64,000 nucleotides of DNA. Source: Leifsonia sp. C5G2. Lineage in GTDB: Bacteria > Actinomycetota > Actinomycetes > Actinomycetales > Microbacteriaceae. Below are positions 8,527 to 16,418 of the stretch, piece after piece; positions within the stretch are counted from its first letter, which is position 1; every line of letters starts with the position of its first letter. The stretch lies in contig NZ_JABFMV010000001.1 in assembly GCF_013359685.1 (NCBI RefSeq), forward strand, positions 62,001 through 126,000, given 5' to 3'. The notes under the pieces were generated by a model. That model was not told the DNA's origin, ran no database searches, and worked only from the letters and a program-made list of their open reading frames with translations. The position numbers and the translations under genes were made by a program.

Positions 8527-9885
8527 ATGACCATCGCAACCCCGCTGCGCCACCCCGACACCACCTCGTCGCACACCATGACGAAGCGCGGATGGTGGCT
8601 GGTCACGATGAACGTCCTGCTGCCCGGGTCCGCGCAGCTGCTCGCGGGCAACCGCGTCCTGGGCCGCGTCGGCGTTCTCTCGACACTGCTGCTGTGGCTG
8701 CTGGGGATCGTGACGCTCCTGGTCTACCTGGTCTCCCCGTCGTCCATCTATACGCTGTTCACGCAGGCCGGGAGCCTGACCCTCGTGCAGACCGTGCTGA
8801 TTGTGTACGCGGTGCTCTGGGTGGTGCTCACGCTCGACACGCTGCGCCTGGTCCGTCTCGTGCGCACCAGCCGGAACTCCCGGGGCTGGATCGCGGCGTT
8901 CTCCGTGCTCGTGCTCGTCGGCCTCACCGGGACGGCCGGGTACGCCTCCGTCGTCGCCGGCTCCGCGCGCGGCGCCCTCGGCGACATCTTCTCGGCCGGG
9001 CCGTCGCAGCCTCCCGTGAACGGCCGCTACAACATCATGCTGCTCGGCGGCGACGCCGGCCCCGACCGCGAGGGGCTCCGCCCCGACAGCATGTCGATCG
9101 TCAGCATCGACGCGAACACCGGCCAGGCCGTCACCGTCGGACTCCCCCGCGACCTCGACCCCGTCCCCTTCCCGGCGAAGTCGCCGCTCCACGCCCTGTA
9201 CCCGGACGGCTACGGCTACGACGGCCGCTGCGACGTCGACGTCTGCCAGCTGAACTCGATCTACACCGAGGTGGAGCTCTACAAGCCCGACCTGTACCCG
9301 AATGCGAAGAAGAACGGCAGCGAGCCCGGCATCGAGGCGATGCGGGACGCACTGGAGGGCGCGACCGGCCTCACCATCCAGTACTACGTGCTGATCGACA
9401 TGCAGGGCTTCGCCGACCTGGTGGACGCGCTGGGCGGCGTCGACATCACGGTGAAGGACCGCATCCCGATCGGCGGCGACGAGAACCTCAACGGCGTCGT
9501 GGAGTGGATCGAGCCGGGCAAGCGCCACCTCGACGGCTACCACGCCCAGTGGTACGCCCGCGCCCGGCACGGCTCCAGCGACTACGACCGCATGGCGCGC
9601 CAGCGCGAGCTGCAGGACGCCATCCTCAAGCAGGTGAACCCGGTCAATGTGGTGTCGAAGTTCCAGGACATCGCCCACGCGGGCGCGCAGGTGATGAAGA
9701 CGGACATCCCGCAGTCGATGCTCGGCTACTTCGTCGACCTGGGGATGAAGACCCGGAAGCTCCCCGTGCAGCAGCTGGAGCTCGTGCCTCCGACGATCGA
9801 CCCGGAGAACCCGGACTACACGCAGATCCGCCAGCTCGTGCGGCAGGCGCTGACCCCGGCGACCGCGAAGCCGTCCGGCTCCTAG
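8527..9885 (+). CDS. LCP (LytR-CpsA-Psr) family cell-wall polymer ligase with multi-pass N-terminus
   Basis: LCP enzymes move undecaprenyl-linked glycopolymers onto peptidoglycan outside the membrane. 452 residues. The first 140 or so hold about four hydrophobic segments instead of the usual single anchor, and include PGSAQLLAGNRVLGR, reminiscent of TM2-like small membrane domains. The LCP domain follows with LLGGDAGPDREGLRPDSM, VGLPRDLDP, LNSIYTE, LGGVDITVKDRIPI and ARHGSSDYDRMARQ, including the conserved Asp and Arg residues. No ribosome site precedes ATG 8527, which is 10 bases after purE, so it probably relies on coupling. Likely attaches the rhamnose-containing glycan made nearby. Confidence 0.92.
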   Translation: MTIATPLRHPDTTSSHTMTKRGWWLVTMNVLLPGSAQLLAGNRVLGRVGVLSTLLLWLLGIVTLLVYLVSPSSIYTLFTQAGSLTLVQTVLIVYAVLWVVLTLDTLRLVRLVRTSRNSRGWIAAFSVLVLVGLTGTAGYASVVAGSARGALGDIFSAGPSQPPVNGRYNIMLLGGDAGPDREGLRPDSMSIVSIDANTGQAVTVGLPRDLDPVPFPAKSPLHALYPDGYGYDGRCDVDVCQLNSIYTEVELYKPDLYPNAKKNGSEPGIEAMRDALEGATGLTIQYYVLIDMQGFADLVDALGGVDITVKDRIPIGGDENLNGVVEWIEPGKRHLDGYHAQWYARARHGSSDYDRMARQRELQDAILKQVNPVNVVSKFQDIAHAGAQVMKTDIPQSMLGYFVDLGMKTRKLPVQQLELVPPTIDPENPDYTQIRQLVRQALTPATAKPSGS

Positions 9886-9887
9886 GC

Positions 9888-11030
9888 TCAGCCCTCGAAG
9901 TATGCCGCGGCCGCGCGGGCGCGGTACACGACATCGTCGAGGTCCTCGCCGCCGACGACCGTGACGTGTCCGACCTTGCGGCCGGGGCGCGGCGCCTTGC
10001 CGTAGCCGTGGAACTTCGCCTCGGGATGCGCGGCGAGCGCGGCCGGGTAGCGGTCCTGCAGCGTGCCCTCGCTCGGGCCGCCGAGGATGTTCACCATGAC
10101 CGACCAGTCGGCCCGCGGCTCGGTCGAGCCGAGCGGCAGGTCGAGCACAGCGCGCAGGTGCTGCTCGAACTGGCTCGTCACCGCGCCCTCGATCGACCAG
10201 TGGCCGCTGTTGTGCGGGCGCATGGCGAGCTCGTTGACGAGCACGCGTCCGTCGGTGGTCTCGAACAGCTCGACCGCGAGCACGCCGGTGACGCCGAGCC
10301 CCTCGGCGACGCGGTGCGCGATGTCGGCGGCCGCCTCCGCCACGCGTCCGGCCGATCCGGGCGCCGGCGCGAGCACCTCGGCGCAGACGCCGTCCCGCTG
10401 CACCGTCTCCACCACCGGCCAGGACGCGATCTCGCCGGACGGACGGCGGGCGACCAGCTGCGCCAGCTCGCGCCGGAACGGCACCAGTTCCTCGACCAGG
10501 AGGGCGCCGCCACGGCCGTCCTCGGCGAGCGCCAGGAACCAGTCGTCCGCGCCGCTCGCATCGGAGACCACGCGAACGCCCTTGCCGTCGTAGCCGCCCC
10601 GGGCGGTCTTCACCACGGCCCGGCCGCCATGGTCCGCGAGGAAGGCGCCCAGCTCGTCGGCCGACTCCACCCGCGCCCAGTCGGGCACCGGGAGACCCAG
10701 CTCGGTCAGCTTGGCGCGCATCTGCAGCTTGTCCTGCGCGTAGAGGAGCGCGTCCGGCCCCGGGTGCACCGGGACGCCGCGCGAGACCAGCTCGCGCAGG
10801 ATCGCCTGCGGCACGTGCTCGTGGTCGAACGTGATCACATCGACCGTCTCGGCGAATGCCAGCACGGTGTCCAGGTCGCGATAGTCGCCCACTCCCGTCG
10901 CCGCGATGTCGGCGCTCATCCCCTCGGCCTCCTCGAGCACGCGGATCTCGACGCCGAGCTCGATCGCCGGAGAGATCATCATCCTGGCCAGCTGACCTCC
11001 GCCGATGACGCCGATCTTGTGACTAGCCAT
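9888..11030 (-). CDS. purK: 5-(carboxyamino)imidazole ribonucleotide synthase
   Basis: ATP-grasp enzyme forming N5-CAIR from AIR, bicarbonate and ATP; PurE uses the product. 380 residues. N-terminal IGVIGGGQLARMM, EELVPFRRELAQLVARRP in the ATP-grasp core, and NELAMRPHNSGHWSIE, the PurK active-site signature. Convergent with the LCP gene, only two bases apart. Divergent from the GtrA gene across 120 bases. A GAGGAG element lies about 12 bases ahead of the ATG. Confidence 0.96.
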   Translation of the reverse strand: MASHKIGVIGGGQLARMMISPAIELGVEIRVLEEAEGMSADIAATGVGDYRDLDTVLAFAETVDVITFDHEHVPQAILRELVSRGVPVHPGPDALLYAQDKLQMRAKLTELGLPVPDWARVESADELGAFLADHGGRAVVKTARGGYDGKGVRVVSDASGADDWFLALAEDGRGGALLVEELVPFRRELAQLVARRPSGEIASWPVVETVQRDGVCAEVLAPAPGSAGRVAEAAADIAHRVAEGLGVTGVLAVELFETTDGRVLVNELAMRPHNSGHWSIEGAVTSQFEQHLRAVLDLPLGSTEPRADWSVMVNILGGPSEGTLQDRYPAALAAHPEAKFHGYGKAPRPGRKVGHVTVVGGEDLDDVVYRARAAAAYFEG

Positions 11031-11150
11031 GGACCACTCGCTCCTCTGATACTTTTCATGCTGGCAGGGGGTGATTCACAGGTACGCGAAACCTGCTCCG
11101 CGTACTGTGACGAACGCACTGACCATCTTTCCTTATCTTCAGGCGGGGGC

Positions 11151-11717
11151 ATGACGAGAGAAGCACCGACGCCGGCGCGCAAGGCGCGGCTCCTCCCGCA
11201 GCTGATCAAGTTCGGCGCGGTCGGGGCGGTCGGCTTCGTCGTGAACCTGGTCGTCTTCAACGTGATGCTCCTGATCGTCCTGCGGGGCGTCCCGCACGCG
11301 ACGATCTACTCGACCGTCATCGCGACGGTCATCGCCATCCTCACGAACTGGATCGGCAACCGGTACTGGGCGTTCTCGGGTCAGCGCCAGCACAGCGCCG
11401 CACGCGAAGGCGTCGAGTTCTTCGTGGTCAGCCTCGCGACCGGGACGGGCATCCCGCTGGTCTGCGTGTGGGTGTCGCACTACCTCCTCGGGATGCAGAA
11501 CCCCGTCGCCGACAACATCTCGGCCAACATCGTGGGGCTCGCCATCGGCATGCTGGCCCGGTTCGCGCTGTACCGCTGGTGGGTGTTCTCGCCGGACCGG
11601 GCGGCCCGAAAGACTCCGGCGACGGCCGCTGCGCCGCGCCCGGCCCGCGCCGAGGTGCCCGTCGTGACCGGGTCGACGCTAGCGCGCACCCCAGACGGTC
11701 GTCTCGTCGGAGACTGA
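11151..11717 (+). CDS. GtrA family membrane protein
   Basis: 188-residue protein with four hydrophobic segments: FGAVGAVGFVVNLVVFNVML, then IYSTVIATVIAILTNWIGNR, a third around residues 84-110, and IVGLAIGMLARFALYRWWVF. This is the GtrA pattern, proteins thought to help flip or present lipid-linked sugars. The start ATG 11151 has GGCGGGGG just upstream. About 45 polar, Pro/Ala-rich residues follow the last segment. The last 39 bases overlap the convergent PH-domain gene. Fits a role in export of the glycan made at the left end of the window; the exact substrate is unknown. Confidence 0.85.
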   Translation: MTREAPTPARKARLLPQLIKFGAVGAVGFVVNLVVFNVMLLIVLRGVPHATIYSTVIATVIAILTNWIGNRYWAFSGQRQHSAAREGVEFFVVSLATGTGIPLVCVWVSHYLLGMQNPVADNISANIVGLAIGMLARFALYRWWVFSPDRAARKTPATAAAPRPARAEVPVVTGSTLARTPDGRLVGD

Positions 11718-12242
11718 CTCCGACTGCTGGCGGCGGATCGCCACGACGGTCTGCGAGTGGTCCATCAGCTCGCTCAAGGCGCGCTGCACCTGGTCGGCCT
11801 TGGGGACGTCCTTCAGCACCACCGGGTGCTCGAGCCCCGAGTTGATGAGCACGTCTCCGGAGCGGAACGCGCTCTGCAGCCAGGTGCGGCGGACCTGGAC
11901 GTCGTAGCCGCGGCTGTGCAGCAGCTCCTGCCGCACCCGGACGAAGAAGCCGTGCCGGATGATCAGCCTGCGCGTCGTGATCGTGTACCGGCGGCTGAGC
12001 CACGCGGCCAGCGGGAGCAGGAACAGCAGCAGCACCACGGCGGCGGCCGCCGACCACAGCAGCACGACCTCCCAGACCTGCTCGACCTGGCCCGCGAAAT
12101 AGCCGACGGCACCGGCGGCGGCGACCAGGGCGAGGCTCGGCCAGAACAGCCGGCGGGCGTTCGAGCGCAGCCGGGCGATCACGCGCTCGGGCGGCTGGGC
12201 GGGCTGCGCGGCGGTCCCGTCCATGCTGCTGGTCATGCTCAA
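11679..12242 (-). CDS. PH domain-containing membrane protein
   Basis: 187 residues. Two adjacent membrane segments near residues 32-52 and 58-82 are followed by a bacterial PH-like domain with RRYTITTRRLIIRHGFFVRV and HSRGYDVQVRRTWLQSAFRSG. Function of this family is unknown; membrane or envelope roles are usually assumed. It starts one base after the birA stop, so the two are an operon, and its end overlaps gtrA by 39 bases. A PH/TM protein next to birA is also found in mycobacteria (from memory), so the link is old. Confidence 0.85.
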   Translation of the reverse strand: MSMTSSMDGTAAQPAQPPERVIARLRSNARRLFWPSLALVAAAGAVGYFAGQVEQVWEVVLLWSAAAAVVLLLFLLPLAAWLSRRYTITTRRLIIRHGFFVRVRQELLHSRGYDVQVRRTWLQSAFRSGDVLINSGLEHPVVLKDVPKADQVQRALSELMDHSQTVVAIRRQQSESVSDETTVWGAR

Positions 12243-13022
12243 TTAATACCGCAGGTGCGTCACGTCGCCCGCTGCGACCGCGGTGCGGCCCGCATCCGAC
12301 TCCACGATCAGCCGGCCGTCGTCGTCGATGCCGACCGCCGTGCCGAGCAGGTCCTCCCCCGACGGCAGCTGGACGCGCACCCGACGGCCGATGGTGTGGC
12401 ACGCCTCCACCACCTCGTCGCGCAGCGCGCTGCGGTTCGGGTCGCCGCTCGCGGCTAGGAAGTCGCGGTACAGCGTCGACAGCTGGATGAGGTAGGCAGA
12501 GAGCACCGCGTCGGGGTCGACCGCGTCGGCGCCCGCGAGCGCGAGGGAGGTCGAGGTCGCCGTCGGCAGCTGCTCCCGCGTCTGCACGAGGTTCACCCCG
12601 GCGCCGATCACGAGACCCGACATGCCGGGCAGCAGCTCGGCGAGGATGCCGCAGACCTTGTCCCCGTCGATCAGGACGTCATTGGGCCACTTCACCTGGA
12701 CCCCGCCCGGGACGAGCGGCCCGAGCGCGCGGCTCATCGCCAGCCCGGCCAGCAACGGGAACCAGCCGAACGACGCCGGAGGAAGCCCCACGGGCTTCAG
12801 CAGGACCGAGATGGCGAGCGCCGTCCCCGGCGGGGTCACCCAGTCCCGCCCCAGCCGGCCGCGGCCCCCGGTCTGATTGCCGGTGACGAGCACGGCGAGG
12901 TCGGGAAGGTCTCCCGCGCGGGCGCTCAGGACGTCGTTGGTCGAGCCCGCCTCGGGCAGGACCTCGAGCACGGGGACGATGGCACGGCTGCGTCGGAACT
13001 CCACACGCACAGTCTCCCGCAC
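12243..13022 (-). CDS. birA: Biotin-[acetyl-CoA carboxylase] ligase
   Basis: Attaches biotin to the carrier lysine of the acyl-CoA carboxylase alpha subunit encoded at 20460. 259 residues from GTG 13022, chosen because GGAGAGG stands 4 bases upstream; longer readings would run into the accB promoter. Motifs: PEAGSTNDVL, the GGRGRLGRDWVTPPGTALAIS biotinyl-AMP loop (G-R-G-R-x-G-R), VKWPNDVLIDGDKVCGIL, and a C-terminal SH3-like domain. There is no N-terminal DNA-binding domain, so it is a monofunctional ligase. Divergent from its partner carboxylase. Confidence 0.95.
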   Translation of the reverse strand: MRETVRVEFRRSRAIVPVLEVLPEAGSTNDVLSARAGDLPDLAVLVTGNQTGGRGRLGRDWVTPPGTALAISVLLKPVGLPPASFGWFPLLAGLAMSRALGPLVPGGVQVKWPNDVLIDGDKVCGILAELLPGMSGLVIGAGVNLVQTREQLPTATSTSLALAGADAVDPDAVLSAYLIQLSTLYRDFLAASGDPNRSALRDEVVEACHTIGRRVRVQLPSGEDLLGTAVGIDDDGRLIVESDAGRTAVAAGDVTHLRY

Positions 13023-13094
13023 TGGGCCTCTCCGCCAGTGCAGGCACGTGGATTTGTAGGAATTCCTCAAAGGCATGCCCATTCGACTGGCCGG

Positions 13095-13100
13095 TAGAGT
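13095..13100 (+). promoter_or_regulatory. -10 box of leaderless accB
   Basis: TAGAGT, seven bases before the GTG at 13108. Predicted transcript start falls at 13107-13108. A 10-base perfect palindrome AGGAATTCCT lies upstream at 13058-13067, in the birA/accB divergent region, and may be a regulator site. Confidence 0.4.
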
Positions 13101-13107
13101 GAACGGC

Positions 13108-14721
13108 GTGACCGACACCGAACCCCGTCAGACCGAACAGCTCCCCGACCTGACCACCACCGCCGGCAAGCTCGCCGACCTGAAGGAACGGTTCCACGAG
13201 GCCGTGACCGCGAGCGGGCAGGCGGCCATCGAGAAGCAGCACGCCAAGGGCAAGCTGACCGCGCGCGAGCGCATCGACCTCCTCCTCGACCAGGGCTCCT
13301 TCGTCGAGTTCGACGAGTTCGTGCGCCACCGGACCCACGCCTTCGGCATGGAGGCCAAGCGCCCGTACGGCGACGCCGTCGTCACCGGGGTCGGCACCAT
13401 CCACGGCCGCAACGTCGCCGTGTTCAGCCAGGACTTCACGATCTTCGGCGGCTCGCTCGGCGAGGTCGCGGGCGAGAAGATCATCAAGGTGATGGACCAC
13501 GCGCTCAAGACCGGGGTGCCGATGATCGGCATCCTCGACTCCGGCGGCGCGCGCATCCAGGAGGGCGTCGTCGCGCTGGGCAAGTACGGCGAGATCTTCC
13601 GCCGCAACACCGCCGCATCCGGTGTCATCCCGCAGATCTCCATCGTCATGGGCCCGGCAGCCGGCGGCGCGGTGTACTCCCCCGCCCTCACCGACTTCGT
13701 GATCATGGTCGACAAGTCGAGCCACATGTTCGTCACCGGTCCCGACGTGATCAAGACCGTCACCGGCGAGGACGTCGGCTTCGAGGAGCTCGGCGGCGCG
13801 CTCACCCACAACAAGGTGTCCGGCGTCTCCCACTACCTGGCGAGCGACGAGGAGGACGCGCTCGACTACGCGCGCACCCTGCTCAGCTACCTGCCGCAGA
13901 ACAACCTGGCGGAGCTCCCCACCTTCCAGGCGGAGCCGGAGCTCGAGATCACGGACGCCGACCGCCGCCTCAACACGGTCATCCCGGACTCCCCGAACCA
14001 GCCCTACGACGTGAAGACGGTCATCGAGGGGATCGTCGACGACGGCGAGTTCCTGGAGGTGCAGCCGCTGTTCGCGCCGAACATCGTCATCGGGTTCGCG
14101 CGCGTAGAGGGCCGCTCGGTCGGCATCGTCGCCAACCAGCCCAGCTCCATGGCCGGGACGCTGAACATCGATGCGGGCGAGAAGGCCTCCCGGTTCGTCC
14201 GCTTCTGCGACGCGTTCAGCATCCCGATCCTCACCCTCGTCGACGTGCCGGGCTACCTGCCGGGCACCGACCAGGAGTGGACGGGCGTCATCCGGCGCGG
14301 CGCCAAGCTGCTGTACGCGTACGCGGAGGCCACCGTCCCACTGGTGACGATCATCACGCGCAAGGCGTACGGCGGCGCGTACATCGTCATGGGCTCGAAG
14401 CAGCTGGGCGCCGACATCAACCTGGCCTGGCCGACGGCGGAGATCGCGGTGATGGGCGGACAGGGCGCGGTCAACATCCTGTACCGCGGCGAGATCAAGC
14501 GCGCGGAGGAGGCAGGCGAGGATGTCGCGGCCGTCCGCACCAAGCTCGCCAACGAGTACACGTACAACGTCGCGAGCCCGTTCCTCGCGGCGGAGCGGGG
14601 CGAGCTGGACGGTGTGATCGAGCCGGCCGCGACGCGCGTCTCTGTGATCAAGGCGCTGCGGGCGCTGCGCACCAAGCGCGCGTCCCTCCCTCCGAAGAAG
14701 CACGGGAACATCCCGCTGTGA
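13108..14721 (+). CDS. accB: Acyl-CoA carboxylase carboxyltransferase (beta) subunit
   Basis: Transfers the carboxyl group from carboxybiotin to acetyl- or propionyl-CoA. 537 residues, the length of actinobacterial AccD5/PccB-type subunits. Motifs: [19 protein letters not shown] near the N-terminus, [20 protein letters not shown], the oxyanion [15 protein letters not shown], and in the second half [16 protein letters not shown] and [16 protein letters not shown] 13108 chosen because of the promoter spacing. Its stop overlaps the epsilon subunit GTG. Acetyl- versus propionyl-CoA preference cannot be decided here. Confidence 0.93.
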   Translation: MTDTEPRQTEQLPDLTTTAGKLADLKERFHEAVTASGQAAIEKQHAKGKLTARERIDLLLDQGSFVEFDEFVRHRTHAFGMEAKRPYGDAVVTGVGTIHGRNVAVFSQDFTIFGGSLGEVAGEKIIKVMDHALKTGVPMIGILDSGGARIQEGVVALGKYGEIFRRNTAASGVIPQISIVMGPAAGGAVYSPALTDFVIMVDKSSHMFVTGPDVIKTVTGEDVGFEELGGALTHNKVSGVSHYLASDEEDALDYARTLLSYLPQNNLAELPTFQAEPELEITDADRRLNTVIPDSPNQPYDVKTVIEGIVDDGEFLEVQPLFAPNIVIGFARVEGRSVGIVANQPSSMAGTLNIDAGEKASRFVRFCDAFSIPILTLVDVPGYLPGTDQEWTGVIRRGAKLLYAYAEATVPLVTIITRKAYGGAYIVMGSKQLGADINLAWPTAEIAVMGGQGAVNILYRGEIKRAEEAGEDVAAVRTKLANEYTYNVASPFLAAERGELDGVIEPAATRVSVIKALRALRTKRASLPPKKHGNIPL

Positions 14722-14966
14722 GCGCGCACTCCGCAGAGGGCGCGAGCGCACTCGACCCGTCGGAGCTCCGGTTCCTCACGCCGGGCGTGACGCCGGAGGA
14801 GGTCGCCGCGGTGACGGCCGTGCTCGCCGCCGCCGCGGCCGAGCAGGCGGAGGCCGCCACGGAGGCACGGGCCGAGCACGGTCCCGACGGCTGGGCTCGG
14901 ACGCAGCGCGCGCTGCGCTCCGAGCTGCGTCCCGGCCCCGGCGCCTGGCGCGGATTCTCCGGCTGA
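14718..14966 (+). CDS. Acyl-CoA carboxylase epsilon subunit (AccE-like)
   Basis: Short 82-residue protein starting at GTG 14718, overlapping the accB stop by four bases. Sequence has [23 protein letters not shown] in its middle, the conserved helix of actinobacterial carboxylase epsilon subunits (TPEEVAAL/V-A-V), an Ala/Glu-rich stretch and a terminal W-R-G-F-S-G. Epsilon subunits hold alpha and beta subunits together and raise activity. Assignment rests on position, size and the TPEE helix. Confidence 0.8.
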   Translation: MSAHSAEGASALDPSELRFLTPGVTPEEVAAVTAVLAAAAAEQAEAATEARAEHGPDGWARTQRALRSELRPGPGAWRGFSG

Positions 14967-15143
14967 TGTACCCCGATCACGGGGTCCCCCGCGTGCAGGA
15001 CGCGCGGAAACGTCCGGATGCGCCTCGAACGGGGGTCGTGCTGTGTCCCCCGCTGTCCTCCAAAATGACGACTATGTAATTGCTGGGAGTGCCGTCAATA
15101 TAGTTATTGCTAGGTGTCTCTCCTCGTGAGTCACACCGCCAAT

Positions 15144-15260
15144 CACTCGCCGACTAGGGTAAGCGGGCGAGTGCTTTGGGGGCGAGTCAGGGCGATATTC
15201 GGGTTGTCGCCCTGACTCGGGGTTTGAAAAGGGGCCGACAATTCGGGTGTCGGCCCCTTT
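15144..15260 (+). ncRNA. Candidate structured small RNA (three consecutive hairpins)
   Basis: Hairpin 1: CACTCGCC (15144-15151) with GGCGAGTG (15166-15173). Hairpin 2: 13-base perfect arms 15183-15195 and 15207-15219. Hairpin 3: 13-base perfect arms 15228-15240 and 15248-15260. The loops of hairpins 2 and 3 both contain ATTCGGG (15197-15203 and 15241-15247). An A+T-rich patch just upstream could hold a promoter, though no box pair is well spaced. Not matched to any RNA family I know; it may equally be a pair of terminators. Strand is assumed. Confidence 0.35.
15228..15260. terminator. Strong terminator hairpin after accE
   Basis: Left arm begins AAAGGGGCC and right arm ends GGCCCCTTT, 13 perfect base pairs with a 7-base loop. 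The A-run on one side and T-run on the other make it usable in both directions, fitting its place between convergent genes. Confidence 0.7.
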
Positions 15261-15290
15261 CTCCTCGTTAAGGGGCCGCATACCTGGCGC

Positions 15291-15390
15291 CGTTCGTGAC
15301 GAATCGCTGCGACTCGTGACGAACGCCCGCGATTCGTGAGGAACGCCCGCGACTCGTGACGAACGCCCGCGATTCGTGACGAACCCGCTC
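15291..15390. repeat. Five-copy 20-base tandem repeat with TTCGTGACGAA core
   Basis: Units begin at 15291, 15311, 15331, 15351 and 15371. The typical unit is GATTCGTGACGAACGCCCGC; copies alternate GACTCG and GATTCG, and the outer two are more diverged. The core TTCGTGACGAA is an inverted repeat with one central base. The same core sits at the centre of the palindrome at 22245-22297. Located at the 3' ends of two convergent genes. Confidence 0.9.
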
Positions 15391-15395
15391 AGGCC

Positions 15396-16418
15396 TCAGG
15401 CGACCGGGCGGGGGATCTCCAGCCAGAGGTCGACCTCGTCGTCCTCCGTGTCCGCTCCGAGGGCGTTCGCCGCGCCGTCATCCGACATGCGCAGGCCGAC
15501 GACCGTGACGGCCGTCTTCGAGGAGCGGGGGACGGTGCGGACGATCAGCTTGTCCGTCGTCGTGCCGCGGATGGCGTCCGCCAGCCGCCTGAGCACGGTC
15601 TCGAGCCCGCGCTGGTCCAGGTCGTCGATGCCGCCCTCGTCGAGAAGGCTCACGACGACCCCGCGCCGGCGCGCATCCATCACCTCGCGGCGCACGTCGT
15701 CGTTGAGTAGACGCCTGCCGCGGATCTCGTCGCGGATCGCGCCCTCCAGGTAGCGGCACTCGCGCCGCTCCGCCTCGGTGAGGTCTCCCCCGCGGCGGAC
15801 GATCTCCGCAAGCATCGGCGCCGCGACCCGGTACGTCTGCCGCAGCCGCAGCTGACGCTCCATCACGTGAGCCTCCTGCGCGGCCTGCCATTCGGTCGCC
15901 TCGCGCTCCGCCCGCGCGAACTGCAGCGCATCCCGCCCCGCCTTCGCCAGCGAACCGGAGATCACGACCGCCACGCCGACCCAGACCACGGAGCCGATCA
16001 CTCCCAGACCGGCGAGCGCGCCGAGTCCGGCCCAGACGACCGTCTGGACGGCGAGGAACCCGACGCCGGCCCACGCCACGAGCTGCTGCCGCCGCACCGC
16101 GCAGATGGTCATCAGCGTGCCGACGGCGGCGACGTACCAGGTGGCGTAGCCGTTGTCCTTCGCCGGGTCGAGCTGGCTGGTGACGAGGATCGGGATGACG
16201 ACGCACACGGCCAGGTCGAACGCCGCGAGCCAGAGCGGCATCTTCGTCGGACTGGTCGGCCACAGGCTCAGGATGGTCGCCACGGCGTAGAGGACCATCG
16301 CGACCACAGCCGGCCCCGGCGATCGCGGCGTCGAGAGCGACGACAGGGCGAGGAACAGGTGATAGGTCGAGAACAGCGCGCCGAGGCTCAGGAAGAGGAC
16401 GCGATTGAGCGTGATCAC
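15396..16418 (-). CDS. Membrane protein, sensor-kinase-like without recognisable ATPase domain
   Basis: 340 residues from GTG 16418, overlapping the stop of the upstream kinase by four bases. N-terminal half has about six hydrophobic segments (residues 5-150), resembling a sensor input domain. The C-terminal half is a helical stretch (RQTYRVAAPMLAEIVRRGG, LTEAERRECRYLEGAIRDEI) followed by an alpha/beta region ending DEVDLWLEIPRP. It has neither a phospho-acceptor His motif nor N/G boxes, so it looks like a degenerate partner of the kinase at 16415. I do not recognise the family; catalysis is unlikely. Confidence 0.8.
   Translation of the reverse strand: MITLNRVLFLSLGALFSTYHLFLALSSLSTPRSPGPAVVAMVLYAVATILSLWPTSPTKMPLWLAAFDLAVCVVIPILVTSQLDPAKDNGYATWYVAAVGTLMTICAVRRQQLVAWAGVGFLAVQTVVWAGLGALAGLGVIGSVVWVGVAVVISGSLAKAGRDALQFARAEREATEWQAAQEAHVMERQLRLRQTYRVAAPMLAEIVRRGGDLTEAERRECRYLEGAIRDEIRGRRLLNDDVRREVMDARRRGVVVSLLDEGGIDDLDQRGLETVLRRLADAIRGTTTDKLIVRTVPRSSKTAVTVVGLRMSDDGAANALGADTEDDEVDLWLEIPRPVA

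Larger units (their letters stand above)
14967..15395. other. 429-base intergenic region: AT-rich patch, three hairpins, tandem repeat
   Basis: Longest gene-free stretch of the window, between convergent accE and the sensor protein at 15396. Order: ordinary sequence to about 15055; an unusually A+T-rich patch 15061-15120 with TATA-like strings; hairpin 1 (15144-15173); hairpin 2 (15183-15219); hairpin 3 (15228-15260) with terminator features; then the five-copy 20-base repeat 15291-15390. I find no convincing protein frame. The hairpins could be a small RNA gene with its terminator; see findings. Confidence 0.7.

Noticed and set aside
8592-11717. 1041-codon plus-strand frame running through the LCP and purK regions
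   Set aside because: Only its final 188 codons (from 11151) encode a recognisable protein, GtrA; the rest is a shadow of genes in other frames.
15072-15281. 69-codon minus-strand frame in the intergenic region
   Set aside because: It covers the hairpins, has no ribosome site and its composition is unlike the neighbouring proteins; structure in the DNA explains it better.
15291-15390. Tandem repeat as a CRISPR array
   Set aside because: Units are directly adjacent with no spacers and no cas genes are nearby.
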